Both the position numbers and the translations under genes were made by a program. From contig NZ_OZ034983.1 of assembly GCF_964030845.1 (NCBI RefSeq), forward strand, positions 1,364,001-1,428,000: 64,000 nt of DNA. The letters are read 5' to 3'. The notes under the pieces are model-generated. The model saw only the letters and a program-made list of their open reading frames with translations, was not told where the DNA came from and ran no database searches. Source of the DNA: Candidatus Fukatsuia endosymbiont of Tuberolachnus salignus. Its GTDB lineage: Bacteria; Pseudomonadota; Gammaproteobacteria; Enterobacterales; Enterobacteriaceae. Shown piece after piece: positions 34,749 through 42,451 of this stretch (position 1 is the first letter of the stretch; every line of letters begins with the position of its first letter).

Positions 34749-34777
34749 CCCTACCCCGCCAAATTCAAGGATGAAAG

Positions 34778-36061
34778 ATGAACAAGGATCAGTTGATCGG
34801 CGACGATTACGCCGTGGGTCGTGTCCCGCTTGCTGCGCGTTCAAGCTTTTTCAGTGTTGCCCTGGTACGTATTGGTATGACAACCTCGTTGTCTCAATTT
34901 ATGTTGGGCGCGTTGTTAGGTCACTCCATGACGGTTGAACAAGCGTTTCTTGCCACTTTTTTCGGTAGTGTCATCCTTGAGTTCATTAGTCTGGGGCTAG
35001 GGTTAGCGGGTTCTCGCGAGGGATTATCGACGAGTCTTTTAGCACGCTGGTGTGGGTTTGGGCGTTTCGGGTCGGTGTTAATCGGAATACTGCTTACTAT
35101 CAGTCTGGTGGGCTGGTTTGGTGTACAAAATGCCGTTTTTGCTCATAGTCTGGATTATGCGTTAGGGGGACGATTGGGGTTTACCTGGTCTACTGTGCTG
35201 GCAGGAGGTGCGCTCACGGTATTGGTTGCCTTTGGGTTTCGCGCCTTAAGTTGGGCAGCAAAAATAACAGTGCCCCTTTTCTTTCTGGTAATAGGCTGGA
35301 TTTCATTCGGTATTTTGCAGGAACACACACTCTCTCATCTTGTTACCCCCCTTCCTATGGGAGCACCGATGACACTCGGGGCCGGTGCCACTATTGTTGC
35401 CGGTGGCTACATGGTAGGGGCCCTTATCACCCCCGATATTAGTCGCTTCTGCCAAAACGGTCGGCATGTATTTTGGATGACTTTGATTTCTATCATTGTT
35501 GGAGAATTTATTGTCAACGGCATTGCCATATTGGTTGCTCGTGCACTCAATACCGCCGATGTCGTCACTATCATGACCCAAAGCGCGGGCTGGATAGGCT
35601 TGTTGACCGTTATTCTTGCGACGACCAAGAACAACGATGCCTGTTTGTATTCTTCATCACTTTCCTTAGCAAACGTTGTGGAAGGTGTCACCTGTAGGAA
35701 ATTGAGTCGTACAAAGCTGACGATAATATTAGGTGTGATCGGCATCCTGCTATCAATGCTGGGAATTTTAGAGCGTTTTACGGGTTTCCTTATTCTACTC
35801 GGCGTTGTTTTTCCGCCTATTGCAGGCGTGATGCTGGTGGACTATTACATTTTACGTACCAGCCGTCACTTACTTGATGTAACACGCCAGAGACAGACGT
35901 TACCAGAATCAACACAATTAATGGGCTGGCCTGCTGTTGCTGCTTGTATCCTGGGCGCCATCGGGGGAATGACTATCGAATTCGGTATTCCGTCATTCAA
36001 TTCGCTGATTATCGCCTGTGTCGTCTACGGTGTCTTCGTTAAAGTGAGGCTGGAAAAATGA
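34778..36061 (+). CDS. NCS1-family cytosine/purine permease, CodB-like
   Basis: The 427-residue inner-membrane protein has about twelve hydrophobic helices. It follows the CodB plan: GREGLSTSLLARWCGFGRFG, VGWFGVQNAVFA, ALITPDISRFCQNGR, then TTKNNDACLYSSSLSLANV and FPPIAGVMLVDYYILR. NCS1 carriers import cytosine, purines, allantoin or hydantoins by cation symport. It is intact and co-directional with the PAS-LuxR gene. Metabolic cargo of this kind is not part of the phage life cycle. Confidence 0.88.
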   Translation: MNKDQLIGDDYAVGRVPLAARSSFFSVALVRIGMTTSLSQFMLGALLGHSMTVEQAFLATFFGSVILEFISLGLGLAGSREGLSTSLLARWCGFGRFGSVLIGILLTISLVGWFGVQNAVFAHSLDYALGGRLGFTWSTVLAGGALTVLVAFGFRALSWAAKITVPLFFLVIGWISFGILQEHTLSHLVTPLPMGAPMTLGAGATIVAGGYMVGALITPDISRFCQNGRHVFWMTLISIIVGEFIVNGIAILVARALNTADVVTIMTQSAGWIGLLTVILATTKNNDACLYSSSLSLANVVEGVTCRKLSRTKLTIILGVIGILLSMLGILERFTGFLILLGVVFPPIAGVMLVDYYILRTSRHLLDVTRQRQTLPESTQLMGWPAVAACILGAIGGMTIEFGIPSFNSLIIACVVYGVFVKVRLEK

Positions 36062-36067
36062 GACTAC

Positions 36068-36152
36068 TGAATAGTGTATAACATTATAATTTTAATCAAA
36101 AATTAATAATAATTTCTAAACTAGAACCAGTATCTTCAGATAAAATGGGTAT
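36068..36152. repeat. AT-rich block shared with 9140-9225
   Basis: It contains TTATAATTTTAATC, further A/T, then ACCAGTATCTTC and AAATGGGTATA, matching the block beside the secreted NTF2-like gene. It overlaps the 3' end of the secreted-protein gene 36116-36361, which suggests the gene end was rewritten by the block or both came as one cassette. Confidence 0.5.
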
Positions 36153-36361
36153 AACACTTTGTTGGTTAGCTCTCTCATGTGAACAAATCTGATGTCAGTC
36201 GTAGCCGAATCTATGATAGATTTTGGTTCATAGCATGTTCCTATAGGCATTAATCCATCCCAGGGAGCTTCACAGTCTCGAGGTCTTTCTTGAATAGCTT
36301 GAGCATGCATGGGTAATAATAAAATGGGTAATACCATTAAAAACTTTTTTATATTTTTCAT
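36116..36361 (-). CDS. Small secreted protein, LPILLLPM signal family
   Basis: The 81-residue product has a signal peptide KFLMVLPILLLPMHAQA, almost the same as those at 36446-36652 and 47108-47338. The mature part carries two cysteines (RDCEAPWDGLMPIGTCYEP). A GAGAGA site precedes the ATG. The C-terminal residues come from the shared AT-rich block. It is opposite in direction to the phage late genes. Function unknown; export is likely. Confidence 0.65.
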   Translation of the reverse strand: MKNIKKFLMVLPILLLPMHAQAIQERPRDCEAPWDGLMPIGTCYEPKSIIDSATTDIRFVHMRELTNKVLYPFYLKILVLV

Positions 36362-36445
36362 CTAATCTCTCTCGTTTTCACAATAAGTTGAAGAAATAGA
36401 CTATCCCGCCCACGGGGAAAAATGGGGAAACAGGATAAATCTTTC

Positions 36446-36652
36446 TCATATGTCTGTTTCATTTTCTGATTGAAAAAATGTATTACCTATGTTGGCAGAC
36501 GTCTTTTCACACGAACATATTTTTGATGGGAAAAACTGAATCTCTCCCGATTTCCAAAGCTCTTGGCATACATTTGAAATTGTTCTTTCATGAGAAGCCC
36601 AGGCGAACATTGGCAATAATAAGATAGGTAATTTCAAGAGAGTCTTTTGCAT
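36446..36652 (-). CDS. Small secreted protein, LPILLLPM signal family
   Basis: The 68-residue product starts MQKTLLKLPILLLPMFAWAS (signal peptide), then HERTISNVCQELWKSGEIQF and a CSC motif. The three mature cysteines could form disulphides. It is next to, and the same direction as, 36116-36361. The signal peptides match far better than the mature parts, as in a fast-diverging secreted family. Confidence 0.65.
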   Translation of the reverse strand: MQKTLLKLPILLLPMFAWASHERTISNVCQELWKSGEIQFFPSKICSCEKTSANIGNTFFQSENETDI

Positions 36653-36833
36653 ATACCTGTCTCCCGCTTTCCGATTAGCATCATTTGATATGTACAGAGT
36701 TTATTTCTCTCATTAAGCATAGTCACAATAATAGTTATTTTCCTTTATCATTCTGATGACTACCGATTATTAGTCAGTGAGAATAAACAGGATGCGAGAC
36801 ACACTAAAAGAGTGGAAAGAAACACTATAAGTA

Positions 36834-37028
36834 ATGATGTCCCCTGAAAATTTCGTGGTTTTCTTTAAAGGAAATCGTTATGAAGACACGATACCCACCG
36901 GTCAAAAAGTTTTTATTGATAAAAATGGAAATATAAGACTGAATATATTGAACATTGAGGTTCAGAAGGATTTTGCCAGAAATGTTGAGAACATCAGTAA
37001 AAGGGGACGGCCCCTGCCTATTTATTAA
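36834..37028 (+). CDS. Hypothetical protein, possibly a fragment
   Basis: The 64-residue frame starts MMSPENFVVFFKGNRYEDTI and looks protein-like, with a beta-rich first half and a basic tail. No strong ribosome site is seen. It may be the C-terminal part of a longer lost gene. No family recognised. Confidence 0.35.
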   Translation: MMSPENFVVFFKGNRYEDTIPTGQKVFIDKNGNIRLNILNIEVQKDFARNVENISKRGRPLPIY

Positions 37029-37154
37029 GCATTTTTTCAGGCGCACGTGGCCTTTTTACATGTCAGTAACCCGCAGACCTGTTCATATTACCTGAGTGTG
37101 AGAACAGCCCGTAAATTTTTTGACAGACAGGATAGCGTTGGGATAGGTATGCAC

Positions 37155-37466
37155 CTACTTTTTAATCCCTATCTGTTCTTCCTGTTCGCCCATACCCACA
37201 TGCAAAGAAGGCGCGGACGAGCTGGCTAATTGATTCAATACGGAATAATAATTATCCAGCAATACACTGAATTTTTTCAGCTTGTTGCCGATGAGTCTGC
37301 GTTTGAGCTTGGCAATATAACACGGGGGAAGTGTGTACTCTGTGAGGCAGGTTTCTTTTTCCAGCCAGGCTTGCATGTCTTCAAGCTTTTCAAGCACGGG
37401 TTCTGCCAACACATTAAATTCTTTACGTTTATCTCCGAGCGTATTTATTCCCGAGAACCAGGCCAA
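37155..37466 (-). CDS. Hypothetical exported protein with uncertain start
   Basis: The frame gives a 103-residue helical protein from a TTG. The same frame continues upstream to about 37511 and reads KITLLLSVCLPFSLA directly before WFSGINTLGDKRKE, a convincing signal peptide. No ATG, GTG or TTG starts that longer version; an ATT at 37502 is the nearest. Either a rare start is used or the start codon was lost. It lies opposite to the lysis genes that follow. Confidence 0.45.
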   Translation of the reverse strand: MAWFSGINTLGDKRKEFNVLAEPVLEKLEDMQAWLEKETCLTEYTLPPCYIAKLKRRLIGNKLKKFSVLLDNYYSVLNQLASSSAPSLHVGMGEQEEQIGIKK

Positions 37467-37856
37467 GGAAAAAGGTAAACAGACTGATAACAGGAGAGTA
37501 ATCTTGTAAGAACTTTATGCTTTCATCCTTATGCCATTATTGATTTTTTTCGGTGGTGCGTTTGGCTGGCCGCCTTTCACCGGGAAGCCAATGAACACCG
37601 TCAATATAAAGAGGTAACAATACGTTACCACTTCTTTCGTTGTTGGGGAATAGCAGGAAGCACACGCTGGGCGAGAGTGATACCCGGCAATTATTAAGGG
37701 CTGCGCATCGCGTGGCCTTTTTTCATTTTAGCGCCTCCCTCCACTGCCCATCAGTGCCCATAACTTTTATTCATGAAGGGGTCAGGAGGGCAGCGCTATT
37801 TCTATGACACCCCCCCGCCCCCTAGCGGGAAACGGTATCCCCACTCAGAGACGAGA
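37467..37856. other. Gap before the holin gene
   Basis: Apart from the signal-peptide-like codons noted for the preceding gene, the only structure I see is a run of seven C at about 37809 within a GC-rich leader. Late transcripts should pass through here into the lysis genes. Confidence 0.3.
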
Positions 37857-38060
37857 ATGAGCATGGAAAAACTGACCACCGGCGTTGCCTACGGGGCTTC
37901 AGCCGGTAGCATCCTGAATGGTTTGCTAAACAGCTACAGCCCGGAACAATGGAGCGCCATTGGCGTACTCGCAGGCGTCTCGCTGGCGGTGCTGACCTAT
38001 TTAACTAATCTGTATTTCAAGATTAAAGAAGACAGACGCAAGAGCGGGACAAGCCAATGA
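37857..38060 (+). CDS. Phage holin, S21/class II-like
   Basis: The 67-residue product is read from MSMEKLTTGVAYGASAGSIL (GAGACGAGA before the ATG; the frame is open further upstream). Two short membrane segments are visible: VAYGASAGSILNGLL and IGVLAGVSLAVLTYLTNLYF. A charged tail (KIKEDRRKSG) follows. MSMEK at the start may give the dual-start holin/antiholin pair known in S21. The stop overlaps the endolysin start by ATGA. Confidence 0.85.
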   Translation: MSMEKLTTGVAYGASAGSILNGLLNSYSPEQWSAIGVLAGVSLAVLTYLTNLYFKIKEDRRKSGTSQ

Positions 38061-38575
38061 GCACGCTAAGCAAACCCATGTTGGGATTGATTTTGGCAAG
38101 TGCGACAGCCACCGCCCTTCTTACGCAATTTCTGCATGAAAAAGAAGGCAATCGGCTGACGGCCTATCGAGACGGCGCTAACGTGTGGACAATTTGCCGC
38201 GGTGCGACACGAGTTGATGACAAGCCGGTAATGCAAGGCCTGCAACTCAGCGCAAAAAAATGCGAGCAGGTTAACAAATTTGAGGTGAATAAGGCGATTG
38301 CCTGGGTAGAACACCATGTTCAGGTACCGTTAACCGACGCACAGAAAGCCGGCATTGCTTCATTTTGTCCGTATAACATCGGTGTAGGTAAATGCTTCTC
38401 GTCGACTTTTTATCGAAAATTGAATGCCGGTGACTACCGCGGTGCCTGCACTGAAATCAAGCGCTGGCTATTTGACGGCGGTAAAGATTGTCGCATTCGA
38501 GCCAATAACTGTGCGGGTCAAGTAATAAGACGCGCGCAAGAAAGTGAACTCACCTGTTGGGGACTCGATGTTTAA
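38057..38575 (+). CDS. SAR endolysin, lysozyme-like (GH24)
   Basis: The 172-residue product has an N-terminal weakly hydrophobic signal-anchor-release segment (PMLGLILASATATALLTQFL), then the catalytic Glu in HEKEGNRL, Asp in YRDG and Thr in VWTICRGATRV. The normal motif is close to CHGHT, so the position before Thr is changed from His to Ala. It pairs with the pinhole-type holin just upstream. It cleaves peptidoglycan after release from the membrane. Confidence 0.85.
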   Translation: MSTLSKPMLGLILASATATALLTQFLHEKEGNRLTAYRDGANVWTICRGATRVDDKPVMQGLQLSAKKCEQVNKFEVNKAIAWVEHHVQVPLTDAQKAGIASFCPYNIGVGKCFSSTFYRKLNAGDYRGACTEIKRWLFDGGKDCRIRANNCAGQVIRRAQESELTCWGLDV

Positions 38576-39026
38576 TCGCTTATTTTTTATCCTGATGAGT
38601 CTCATTCTGCTCGTCAGTCTGGTGGCGGTTTATTACCATACTGAATCAGCAAAAAAAGACAAAGTCATCAAAACGATAAGGGATGAGCGCGATAACCTCT
38701 TTATCACGCTCCAAACAAGGCAAAAGCAACACCAACAACTAGCCGTGCTCGATAACAAACACACCCAGGAATTAACCGATGCAAAAACTCAGCTCGCTGC
38801 CCTTGAACGTGATGTTCTTGCTGGCAAGCGTCGGCTGCAGCTCGCTGCCCACTGTGAAACATTGCCCGCCACCCCCACGGCCACCCGCTTGGATGATGCT
38901 GCCGGTGCCCGACTTGACGACACCGTTATCAACGATTATTTCCGTCTCCGAAAAGGAATAGAAATCGTCACGCAGCAAATTGCAGGCTTGCAGGCGTACA
39001 TTACCCAGGTCTGTTTGGCGCAATAA
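38568..39026 (+). CDS. Rz: Rz-like inner-membrane spanin
   Basis: The gene is read from MFNRLFFILMSLILLVSLVA; the ATG overlaps the end of the endolysin gene. A single N-terminal membrane segment is followed by a long periplasmic coiled coil (KKDKVIKTIRDERDNLFITL … AKTQLAALERDV). With Rz1 it spans the envelope and fuses the membranes at lysis. Confidence 0.85.
   Translation: MFNRLFFILMSLILLVSLVAVYYHTESAKKDKVIKTIRDERDNLFITLQTRQKQHQQLAVLDNKHTQELTDAKTQLAALERDVLAGKRRLQLAAHCETLPATPTATRLDDAAGARLDDTVINDYFRLRKGIEIVTQQIAGLQAYITQVCLAQ
38779..38961 (+). CDS. Rz1: Rz1-like outer-membrane lipoprotein spanin, nested in Rz
   Basis: The 60-residue frame lies wholly inside Rz in another reading frame. It has a lipoprotein signal (LPLNVMFLLASVGC, lipobox before Cys) and a proline-rich start (HCPPPPRPP), the hallmarks of Rz1. 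Confidence 0.85.
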   Translation: MQKLSSLPLNVMFLLASVGCSSLPTVKHCPPPPRPPAWMMLPVPDLTTPLSTIISVSEKE

Positions 39027-39066
39027 ATAATCGAAAAGATAACGTTGGGTTACGGTGTTAGCGCCA

Positions 39067-39235
39067 TGCGCATTTGAAATGCGCGTGGTGAATTTCCCCG
39101 TAAGCCTTTTCAACGGGTAACATTTGAAAGCCGACCCCTTGAACACACATTCCAAAGGGTCGCATTTCAAATGCGACCCCTTAAGCTACCCGTTTTACTG
39201 GTTAACCCATGGCTCACTTCGGTGGGCTTTTTTAT
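39067..39235 (+). promoter_or_regulatory. Palindromes, alternative hairpins and terminator after Rz
   Basis: GCGCATTTGAAATGCGC (39067-39083) is a palindrome. Further on, CGACCC near 39142, GGGTCG at 39158 and CGACCC near 39175 allow two exclusive hairpins, because the middle copy can pair with either side. A terminator with a TTCG loop (GGCTCAC…GTGGGCTTTTTT, about 39211-39235) follows. The layout is like a two-state RNA leader. No gene is seen in 39027-39370. Confidence 0.5.
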
Positions 39236-39370
39236 GTCTGTGCTTCACACGCGTATTCACACCAAGAACCTTTTCAGGAATGAACCTTTGAGGAAGCCAG
39301 TAGTGGTAGGCGTACCCTCTTGGACTGGTATTCCTGTGACAAGGGTTCATTTCTGAACAGGAACCACGTA

Positions 39371-39838
39371 ATGAAATCCCCCCTCGTTTTCATTGAAAAC
39401 ACCCCTATTCGCAGCAATGAATATGGCATTTATCATCTCAACGATATGCATAAAGCCGCTGTTGACGCTTGTATGGCAAAGAAATGGCAGGTACCTAGCC
39501 AATTCTTAAATACCGACGGTGTGGTTCAGTATATTGAAGAAGTGACCAAAGTGCTAAAAAACACTTTGGAACAAAATCAAATACTTAAAACCATTCATGG
39601 CGGTAACAGTCGAGGCACCTGGGCACATGAGTTGATTGCTCTTCGCTATGCGGCATGGTTATCACCGGCTTTTGAGTTCAAGGTTTATCAAACCTTTCAT
39701 GAGGTTGTCATACGTCGAATGAGTGTCATGGCGCAGCTTCACCGTCTTGATAGGGTGATTAATCGCGAGGAAAAAACCATCAGTGATTGTGCACGAAAAA
39801 TGCGTCACTGGGGGAGGGGTGGCAGAAAGACAGAGTGA
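39371..39838 (+). CDS. KilA-N domain protein
   Basis: The 155-residue product is read from MKSPLVFIENTPIRSNEYGI. KilA-N features are YHLNDMHKAAVDACMAKKWQ, then a long helix and HGGNSRGTWAHELIALRYAA, with WLSPAFEFKVYQTF. These DNA-binding domains occur in phage antirepressors and related regulators. It lies alone between lysis and packaging genes and has no C-terminal effector domain. Confidence 0.85.
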   Translation: MKSPLVFIENTPIRSNEYGIYHLNDMHKAAVDACMAKKWQVPSQFLNTDGVVQYIEEVTKVLKNTLEQNQILKTIHGGNSRGTWAHELIALRYAAWLSPAFEFKVYQTFHEVVIRRMSVMAQLHRLDRVINREEKTISDCARKMRHWGRGGRKTE

Positions 39839-40165
39839 CAGACCCAGAGACAAAGAATGAGAGAAGCAGCCCAGTTATCGATTCCCAGTCTAGCATCATG
39901 AAATGCCAAATAGCAGAAAACTATCGCATTTGAAATACACCCGTTAGATAGCGGTCAATCGTCTTGATTATGAAGACAACTGTCCTCCTCCATGTTGAGG
40001 AAACAGGTTTCATCCATCATTCTCAGCATGCAAAATCACACTCTGGAATAAAATCCACCGGTTAGCACGGCCGCGCGCTGTTTCTTCCTATTCATTTTAT
40101 GCACTTTTATCGACATCATTTTATGACATGTCGATTACATTAACACATCAACACAGGAGCACCCT
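39839..40165. other. Gap between KilA-N gene and head operon
   Basis: It holds a third partial copy of the GCATTTGAAAT motif at about 39929, and TCGACAT…ATGTCGA at about 40108-40134. No coding region is supported. Confidence 0.35.
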
Positions 40166-40378
40166 ATGTACACCATCAAAGTTAATTTCGGCAACGGTCA
40201 AGGTGAAGTCGGCTATCCTAGCGCCCATTGGGGCTGGAACCGCAATGCTCAACGCCTTGATATCGCCTCCAACGGTATCAGTGATGCCATTCATCTTGCC
40301 CCCTCAGATACTGCCTTTGTGCTGAACGCCGCAGGCCAGACGGTAGCGACCTATACCCATCTCGATAATTCCCCCTAA
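40166..40378 (+). CDS. Small phage protein before terminase
   Basis: An ACAGGAG site precedes this 70-residue product starting MYTIKVNFGNGQGEVGYPSA. It is predicted to be a single beta-rich domain. It is the first gene of the packaging operon, 17 bases before the small terminase gene. Function unknown. Confidence 0.65.
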   Translation: MYTIKVNFGNGQGEVGYPSAHWGWNRNAQRLDIASNGISDAIHLAPSDTAFVLNAAGQTVATYTHLDNSP

Positions 40379-40395
40379 CCCAAGGAATTCTCATC

Positions 40396-40956
40396 ATGGC
40401 AAAGCCTGACTGGGAGGCCATCGAATCGGCTTACCGCGCGGGTGCGTTGTCTGTCCGTGCGATAGCAAAACGCTATCATATCAGTGACACCGCTATCCGC
40501 AAGAAAGCCATACAACATAATTGGCTGCGTGATCTGACGGATAAAGTTCAAGCGGCAACCAAAATCAAACTGGTTCGCAATAAGGGTTTGCATTCCAAGG
40601 GTTCGCACCCTGCAGTGCGAACTGATGCCGACATTATCAACGCGGCGGCCGATGAAGCGGCCACTATCATCTTGTCTCATCGAATTGATTTGGCCGGCTG
40701 GCGGCAGATTGCTAACCATCTGAAAGCCTTCCTCAGCAGTACCGTTATCACCGAAGACAACCATGCTGCTCTTGCGAGAACGCTCAGCGCCGGGGTGGAT
40801 GCCCAGCTGAAACTGATTAAAGGTGAGCGCGATGCCTATGGCTTGAACAACGAGACGGCGCCAGGGGCCGAGAAAGAGTTGGCACAATGGATGAAAGACC
40901 TCGCGGAAGGCAACGCCCATGGCATTCGATCCAACGCTGAAAACAAAATTAGCTGA
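40396..40956 (+). CDS. Terminase small subunit
   Basis: The 186-residue product has an N-terminal helix-turn-helix (ALSVRAIAKRYHISDTAIRK) that would recognise the packaging site, a linker and a helical C-terminal oligomerisation/large-subunit-binding part. Its end overlaps the large subunit start by 38 bases. Confidence 0.85.
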   Translation: MAKPDWEAIESAYRAGALSVRAIAKRYHISDTAIRKKAIQHNWLRDLTDKVQAATKIKLVRNKGLHSKGSHPAVRTDADIINAAADEAATIILSHRIDLAGWRQIANHLKAFLSSTVITEDNHAALARTLSAGVDAQLKLIKGERDAYGLNNETAPGAEKELAQWMKDLAEGNAHGIRSNAENKIS

Positions 40957-42409
40957 TCGCTTTTGGCGCTTAAACCACCTGTATTTTATTACCGATAAAC
41001 ACGGACGTAAAATCCGTTTTACGATGACGGCGCAGCAGCGTGCCTATTTCACGGGGATGCATACACGCAATCTGATTTTGAAAGCCCGTCAGCTGGGCTT
41101 TACCACCGAGGTGTGCCTTATCCAACTGGATGCCGCACTCTTTGAGTCAGCCAAATGTGCCTTGATTGCACATACCTTAAACGATGCCAAACGCCTGTTC
41201 CGCGAGAAAGTGAAATACGCCTACGACCATTTGCCTGACCTTCTTAAACGTGCTAATCCCGCCCGCAATGATTCCGCAGGCGAATTGGTGTTTCACAACG
41301 GCGGCTCACTGTACATCAGCACCTCCTTTCGCGGTGGCACCTTGCGCTATTTGCATATTTCCGAATTCGGCAAGCTGTGTGCCAAATTTCCTGAGAAAGC
41401 CCGTGAAATCGTCACTGGTGCCTTTGAAGCGGTCGCCACAGACTGCGTGGTCACCATTGAATCGACGGCAGAGGGCCGTGCGGGGTATTTTTTCGATTAC
41501 TGCCAAACGGCGGAAAAAGCCTTACTCAGCAACAAACCCTTAGGCCCATTGGATTGGAAGTTCTTCTTCTTTTCCTGGTGGAACAATCCGCAGTATGCCT
41601 TGCCGGTGAGCAGTCCGTTGCCGCCGCGCTTGCAAGCCTACTTTAGCGAGCTGCAAACCAAACAGTCGATTAGGCTAACGGCGGAACAAAAAGCCTGGTA
41701 TTACGCCAAAGAAAGCACACTGGGTGACGACATGAAACGCGAGTATCCGTCAATCCCGAGCGAGGCCTTTCAGCAATCGATTGAGGGCGCATATTACGCC
41801 AATCAGTTCCGTTATCTCTATGAGAATCAGCGCATTGGTACCTTACCGGCTAATCCGCACCTGCCGGTGCACACCTTTTGGGATTTAGGAGTAGGCGATG
41901 CCACGGTTATCTGGTTTGTCCGTGAGGTCGGCAGTGAATTTCACCTGATGGATTATTACGAAAACAGTGGCGAAGGCCTGCGGCATTACATGCAGGTATT
42001 GAAAGCCCGCGCCTATCACTATGGCGAACACTGGGCCCCGCACGATATTGATAATCGAGAATTAGCGGGCGACGGCAAAAGCCGTCGGCAACTGGCTTAT
42101 GAAGGTTATGCGCTGGACGGTGACATTTACCGCATCAATTTCAAGGTGGTCCCCCGATTGCGTGTCGATGAAGGCATTGAGTCGGTACGGGAAATCCTGC
42201 CGCGCTGTGCCTTTGATAGCGTGACCTGTGAACAAGGCCTCAGTCATTTGGAGCGCTACCGCAAAGCCTGGGATAACCAGTACGGCTGCTGGAAAGACAA
42301 ACCGCTGCACGATGCCAGTTCCCACGCCGCCGATGCCTTTCGTTATTTTGCCGTCGCCAAAAGAAATCACCGTCAGCTTCGGGGGCAGGTAACCCCCTTA
42401 AGACTGTAA
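40919..42409 (+). CDS. Terminase large subunit
   Basis: The 496-residue packaging motor has a variant Walker A (LKARQLGFTT, near residue 54) and Walker B followed by Glu (LHISEFGKL). Its nuclease domain contains TFWDLGVGDATVIWFV and a late DASSHAADAFRYFA. It cuts concatemers and drives DNA into the head through the portal. It looks intact. Confidence 0.92.
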   Translation: MAFDPTLKTKLADRFWRLNHLYFITDKHGRKIRFTMTAQQRAYFTGMHTRNLILKARQLGFTTEVCLIQLDAALFESAKCALIAHTLNDAKRLFREKVKYAYDHLPDLLKRANPARNDSAGELVFHNGGSLYISTSFRGGTLRYLHISEFGKLCAKFPEKAREIVTGAFEAVATDCVVTIESTAEGRAGYFFDYCQTAEKALLSNKPLGPLDWKFFFFSWWNNPQYALPVSSPLPPRLQAYFSELQTKQSIRLTAEQKAWYYAKESTLGDDMKREYPSIPSEAFQQSIEGAYYANQFRYLYENQRIGTLPANPHLPVHTFWDLGVGDATVIWFVREVGSEFHLMDYYENSGEGLRHYMQVLKARAYHYGEHWAPHDIDNRELAGDGKSRRQLAYEGYALDGDIYRINFKVVPRLRVDEGIESVREILPRCAFDSVTCEQGLSHLERYRKAWDNQYGCWKDKPLHDASSHAADAFRYFAVAKRNHRQLRGQVTPLRL

Positions 42410-42451
42410 CGGCCCTCTACAGTCGCGTTAACAACCCATGAGAGTCAAACC

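Noticed and set aside
36825..37046. Minus frame of 73 codons overlapping 36834-37028
   Set aside because: No start signal and less protein-like than the plus-strand frame on the same DNA.
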